Shown: positions 59,038-64,000 of the stretch, piece after piece
Layout of the letters: each line of letters begins with the position of its first letter
Numbering within the stretch: position 1 is the stretch's first letter
DNA from: Struthio camelus
Taxonomy: Eukaryota; Chordata; Aves; Struthioniformes; Struthionidae
Direction: 5' to 3'
Length of the DNA: 64,000 nucleotides
Assembly: GCF_040807025.1 (NCBI RefSeq)
Contig: NC_090981.1
Location: 3,794,501-3,858,500 of the forward strand
Program-made: the position numbers and the translations under genes
The notes under the pieces: model-generated
Database searches by the model: none
The model's input: only the letters and a program-made list of their open reading frames with translations
Told to the model about the DNA's origin: nothing

Positions 59038-61309
59038 TAATTTCTTGACCCAGGTGGTGGAGACGCCAACGAGGAGAGGTGCAATGCTAGACCTTGTACT
59101 AACGAACAAAGAAGGTCTAGTTGGCGATGTGAAGGTTGGAGGCAGCCTTGGCTGCAGTGACCATGAGATGGTGGAGTTCAGGATCCTATGAGGAGGGAGC
59201 AGGGCAATGAGTAGGATTGCAACGCTGGACTTCAGGAGAGCAGACTTGGGCCTCTTCAGGGACCTACTTAGGGGAATCTCCTGGGGTAGGGCCCTAGAAG
59301 GAAGAGGGGTCCAAGAAAGCTGGTTAATATTCAAGCGTCACTTCCTCCAGGCTCAGGATCAGTGCATCCCTCTGAGGAAGAAGTCCAGCAAAGTGGGCAG
59401 GAGACCTGCATGGATGAGCAAGGAACTCCTGGCAAAACTCCAGCAGAAGAAGGAAGTGTACAGAATGTGGAAAAGGGGACAGGCCACTTGGGAGGAATAC
59501 AGGGACGTTGTCAGAGCGTGCAGGGATGCGACAAGGAAGGCTAAGGCCCATTTGGAATTAAATCTGGCAAGGGATGTCAAGGACAACAAGAAGGGCTTCT
59601 TCAAATACATCAGTAGCACAAGGAAGACTAGGGAAAACGTGGGCCCGCTGCTGAATGGGGCGGGTGCCCTGGTGACGAAGGATACAGAGAAGGCAGAGTT
59701 ATTGAATGCCTTCTTTGCTTCCGTCTTCACTGCTAAGGCCGGTCCTCAGGAATTCCAGACCTTGGAGACAAGAGAGGAAGGCTGGAGAAAGGAAGACTCT
59801 CCCTTGGTGGAGGAGGATCAGGTTAGAGATCTTTTGTCCAAACTTGACATCCATAAATCCATGGGCCCCGATGGGATGCACCCACGAGTGCTGAGGGAGC
59901 TGGCGGATGTTATCGCTAGGCCACTCTCCATCATCTTTGAAAGGTCCTGGAGATCAGGAGAGGTGCCTGAGGACTGGAAGAAAGCCAATGTCACCCCAGT
60001 CTTCAAAAAGGGCAAGAAGGAGGAGCCAGGGAACTACAGGCCTGTCAGCCTCCCCTCCATCCCTGGAAAGGTGATGGAGCAGCTCCTCCTGAAGGTCATC
60101 ACTAAGCATGTGGAGGACAAGAAGGTGATCAGGAGTAGTCAGCATGGATTCACCAAAGGGAAATCATGCTTGACCAATCTGATAGCCTTCCATGACGGAA
60201 TGACTGGCTGGGTAGATGAGGGCAGAGCAGTGGATGATGTCTCCCTGGACTTCAGCAAGGCTTTTGACACTGTCTCCCATCACATCCTCCTAGGTAAGCT
60301 CAGGAAGTGTGGGCTAGATGAGTGGACGGTGAGGTGGCTTGAGAACTGGCTGGATGGCCAAGCTCAGAGGGTTGTGGTGAATGGCACAGAGTCAAGTTGG
60401 AGGCCTGTGGCTAGTGGTGTCCCCCAGGGGTCAGTCCTGGGTCCAGTCTTGTTCAATATATTCCTCAGTGACCTGGAGGAAGGGACAGAGTGCCCCCTCA
60501 GCAAGTTTGCTGATGATACTAAACTGGGGGGAGAGGCTGAGACACCAGAGGGCTGTGCTGCCATTCAGAGGGACCTGGACAGGCTGGAGAGCTGGGTGGA
60601 GAGGAACCTCCTGAAGTTCCACAAAGGCAAGTGCAGGGTCCTGCACCTGGGGAGGAATAACCCCATCTCCCAGGACAGGCTGGGGGTTGACCTGCTGGAA
60701 AGTAGCTCTGCAGAGAAGGACCTGGGAGTGCTGGTGGACAACAAGTTGACCATGAGCCAGCAGTGTGCCCTTGGGGCCAGGAAGGCCAAGGGTATCCTGG
60801 GCTGCATGAGGCAGAGTGTTGCCAGCAGGTGGAGGGAGGTGATCCTGCCCCTCTACTCAGCCCTGGGGAGGCCCCACCTGGAGTCCTGTGTCCAGTGCTG
60901 GGCTCCCCAGTACAAGAGAGACATGGCACTCCTGGAGAGAGTCCAGCGGAGGGCTACTGAGATGATTAGAGGGCTGGGGCATCTCTCCTATGAAGAAAGA
61001 CTGCAAGAGCTGGGCCTGTTCAGCCTGGAGAAGAGAAGATTGAGAGGGGATCTCATCAACATGTACAAGTATCTGAAGGGGGAGTGTCAAGAGGATGAGG
61101 CCAGCCTCTTCTCCGTGGTGCCCAGCAACAGGACAAGAGGCAATGGGCAGAAACTGAACCACAGGAAGTTCCATCTGAACCTGAGAAAAAACTTCTTCAC
61201 TGTGAGGGTGACAGAGCATTGGAACAGGTTGCCCAGAGAGGTGGTGGAGTCTCCTTCGCTGGAGATATTCAAAACCCGTCTGGATGTGATCCTGGGCAAT
61301 GTGCTCTAG
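59038..61309 (+). pseudogene. CR1 ORF2 remnant with an almost intact reverse transcriptase
   Basis: One frame runs from the truncation point to TAG 61307-61309 with a single TGA at 59189-59191. After that stop about 705 codons are open, the longest coding stretch in the window. The end of the endonuclease is present ([10 protein letters not shown]), followed by all reverse-transcriptase blocks with the catalytic [10 protein letters not shown]. At the TGA site copies 1 and 2 have CAA and copies 3 and 5 have GGA. CAA and TGA are the two CpG-decay products of CGA. Most of the endonuclease and all of ORF1 are missing, so it cannot be an autonomous element. Confidence 0.9.
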
Positions 61310-61313
61310 GTGA

Positions 61314-61329
61314 CCCTGCTTGAGCAGGG
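61314..61329 (+). other. CR1 3' hairpin
   Basis: A six-pair stem CCCTGC/GCAGGG around TTGA just after the ORF2 stop. The same element follows ORF2 in all six copies. It is probably recognised by the CR1 reverse transcriptase. Confidence 0.6.
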
Positions 61330-61396
61330 AGGTTGGACTAGATGATCTCCAGAGGTCCCTTCCAACCTAAACGATTCTGTGATTCTGTGATTCTGT

Positions 61397-64000
61397 AACA
61401 TTAGCATGAAAGGACATGTAAGTCTTATTAAAGGCACTGTAGTGGTTGCTGCAAAGTAATTCTTGATAACAACTAGGACCTTGGTTTGTAACCTTTTTCC
61501 ACACAAGAAGTCCAGTTGTTGAACTTTTCAGGGTGTTTGAGTGCATGGGAATTTCAGGGTTGCATTGTGATCTTGGATCTAGAAAACTAGTTGTGAACTC
61601 TTATCCTTGCTGGATACTACCATCACGCAGTTTGCTTATCCATTCATCCATGCGTCCCACGCTCGTCACCATGGTATCTGCATGTTTGCCTAATTGTACT
61701 TGGAGGACAAGTGAGAAATGTAATCTTTCTGAGGGCTCCTATGAATAATGGGAGTATGAATAATGATTCAGAGACATTTTGCACTTTGTATGTCTATTTG
61801 CAATCAAACCATTTTAACTTTGAATTTGCTGGGGTCACAGCTCAAGTACAGCTGTGGCTTTATGCAGATTTTTGAACTCATCCCAAAACATAAAGTTTTG
61901 GTAGTGCTCATGGGCCACACATCAGCAGGAATTCAGAAAACAGCTCTAGAAGGGCTTGTGAAGAATGAAATAATGGTGAGCTGTGGTTCCTGTTCCTCTC
62001 ATGTCCATATTATGGGGATGAAATAACCGTTTTCTTATTGTATTCCTATCAGAAAAGATCTGCCACACAGCTACAGCTCTCTTCTTCCCAGTGGTTCTCC
62101 TCCTCCTCCTCCCCCATTCCACCCGCCCTATTTGTGAGGGAAAGTGAAACCCCAGATATGTGATTTTGGTAATAGGTCCACAAGCCCAGTGGGGAGAGGG
62201 CCAAAGTCTCCGGGGGGGGCTGGCAGAGCTGAAGCCATCAGCCCCTTGCACAACTCGTGCAACATGTTCTGTTGCTCCCAGCTCTAGGAAACAGCCTGTT
62301 TTGTCTGTGGGATAGCTAGGACTGGCTGTTACTCTGTGTGCTTTCTGTGAAACTAGCCCGTGCCACTTCATATTTAATTAGCTGTCCAGCCCCAAGCTTC
62401 CTCTGGCCAAATTGCAAAATAAATGAATGAAAACACCTTTTTTTTTTTTTTTGGATAAATCCAAACCAAAATAATAAGAAGCACAAAAGATTCCTTCTAA
62501 ACAATTTTAAGGACAGTGACACTAATGGAAAAGGTGACAATTATTCACTATAGCTCACAGTATGGGAACCAGGGGAGCATACACAGCCAGTTTAAAACAA
62601 ATAGAAGAAAGTATTGTATCACCCAACACACAGTGAACAGGTAAGATTCACTGTCACAGGGTGCTATAGAAAGCAAAAATGTAAATGGATTCAGAAAGGT
62701 ATTAGACAAACTATGGGAGCTAAAACACACTGTTCTGCTGCAACATTGGCTTAAAAATTCCTTAACCTGTTTGCTGGAAGCAGGGAAGGATCACCAGGGA
62801 AGGCTCATTTGGTGTCTCTGCTGCCTCCCTACGCATCCACAGCTGTAAACTCTGCTAGAAATAGGAGGACACTCGTGCCAGGCAGCCCTGTGGTTGGGCC
62901 CAGCTCTGTCACTCTCACACTGCTGTTTAAGGGGGAGGGTAGGCACGGCGCTCCCCGGCGGGAGGGATGGCATGATGAGATGTTGTCAGCGTGCTGATGA
63001 AGGCATCCAAATTCCCCACACAAAGAGGGAAACACTGTAAACAGGTCTTGGGTTACTGAGCTGCCTCTCCTTTGCCACGGTTTTCTTTAGATAGATTTTT
63101 TTTAAATGAATGAGCATTTTTCCCCCTCAGATGGAAGGGCCAGACTCACCTGCATGATAGCTGAAGTCTCCTGTGCACTGTGTGGGAACTGGTGGTGACA
63201 ATCGGAAGGAGACTCCTTCTAGCCACCTTGATGCCTAGTCAGTCTTACAACAGCATAACACACCCAGCAGGATTTACAGAGCAACATGTGCCAGGAGCAA
63301 ATTATCTCCATTTGCAATAGGTGTTTGTTTGTTTGTTTTTTTTGCTTTATTTTCCCTTGTTCAGTTGTATTTGGGTTAGCAGAGGCCACCAAACAGCCAT
63401 TAGCTTGCAGTAGCTTTCCATTGCTGACCACCTAAGCTGGATTTAGCTGATACCCTAGAAGTGACAGGCCATGTGCTAATTATGGGAACAGCTGTTTTCA
63501 GCATCCTAGAAAAATGATTCCAGACTGACACCCAGATACTGAAAAAGTGCTCTTGTAAATCTCTCAGCTGAGCACTTACCTTGCTTTTTGCTCAAAAATA
63601 TGAATTATTTCATTTGAAGCTCATACTGCATACATTTTGATCTGGAAAATAAGATAATACTGATTCAGGCAAGCACACACTGATAGAAATGTGTTTTAAA
63701 TCAAACTGAAAGAGTAAACAACACATTAACAGAATTTCTTGGCTTTCCTAGTTTATCATTGTTGCATTACCTTTAAAATAAAATCAGTAGTGGTAGTGTG
63801 AGGTGTGACATGACAGGAGAGCGTGTGTGTGTGCGAGAAGGAGATATTCACACTACCTACTTTAGGCATGCAGCTTACACACTGCAGGTTGTCGCCTGGA
63901 AATGCCAGCTTCGCTCCCCATTGACTGTAGTGAGAGCTCAGGTGCCTAAACAAAATGCTCTAAAATAGATGTGAATCTGTGCTCTCCTGACATGTCACAG
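61397..64000. other. Intergenic DNA, no gene seen
   Basis: About 2.6 kb with short random frames (141 codons or fewer), a T15 run at 62438-62452 and a short GT repeat near 63822-63832. Nothing recognisable runs off the right edge. Confidence 0.5.

Larger units (their letters stand above)
59031..61396 (+). mobile_element. CR1 LINE copy 6, 5'-truncated
   Basis: A plus-strand CR1 of about 2.37 kb. Similarity starts at ATTGATAATTTCTTGACCC within the endonuclease domain. The 3' end has the hairpin CCCTGC-TTGA-GCAGGG (61314-61329) and about three ATTCTGTG octamers (61374-61396). Its closest relative is copy 4, together with the middle of copy 5. Confidence 0.93.

Noticed and set aside
61946-62371. 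141-codon minus-strand frame near the right end
   Set aside because: No recognisable domain, biased composition and no supporting exon structure.

Overview
The window is vertebrate nuclear DNA, almost certainly from a bird. It holds spliced GT-AG exons, a CpG-island promoter, and six copies of the CR1 LINE. The CR1 copies have an avian-type 3' end: a CCCTGC/GCAGGG hairpin, then a GATGATCTCCAGAGGTC-like block, then ATTCTGTG octamers. The only host gene recognised is ZFAND5 (ZNF216), a 211-residue A20/AN1 zinc-finger ubiquitin and proteasome cofactor. ZFAND5 lies on the Z chromosome in chicken, so this is probably Z-linked, but that rests on known synteny and not on anything in the sequence.

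Layout. 1-18484 is intergenic, with a 5'-truncated CR1 on the minus strand (1829-4074) and a probable minus-strand solo LTR (about 9390-10016). 18485-22936 is a near full-length plus-strand CR1: a 5' region with a TATA box and a 34-bp repeat, ORF1 with an SGNH-esterase domain, then ORF2 with endonuclease and reverse transcriptase. It ends about 400 bp before the CpG island of ZFAND5 (about 23340-24430). ZFAND5 runs on the plus strand: a probable non-coding first exon ending at 24042, coding exons at 27807-27957, 28345-28456, 28874-28971, 39184-39309 and 39589-39737, and a 3' UTR probably ending near 41210. Its 10.2-kb intron carries an antisense solo LTR (36772-38030) with a 5-bp target duplication. 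44708-47010 is another plus-strand truncated CR1. After about 4.8 kb without genes comes a cluster of three CR1s: 51805-53376 on the minus strand, then 53697-57098 and 59031-61396 on the plus strand. The last 2.6 kb has nothing recognisable.

The CR1 copies give most of the unusual signals. Copies 2 and 3 share a 10-bp ORF2 deletion, which suggests descent from a defective source moved by enzymes made elsewhere. The only two copies that keep the ORF2 N-terminus share one frameshift inside the endonuclease domain. Copy 5 looks mosaic between two subgroups. Three copies are 5'-truncated within about 110 nt of each other. The in-frame stop codons are nearly all CGA-to-TGA CpG decay. No CRISPR, operon or other prokaryotic system is present, and I did not find a convincing new biological system.
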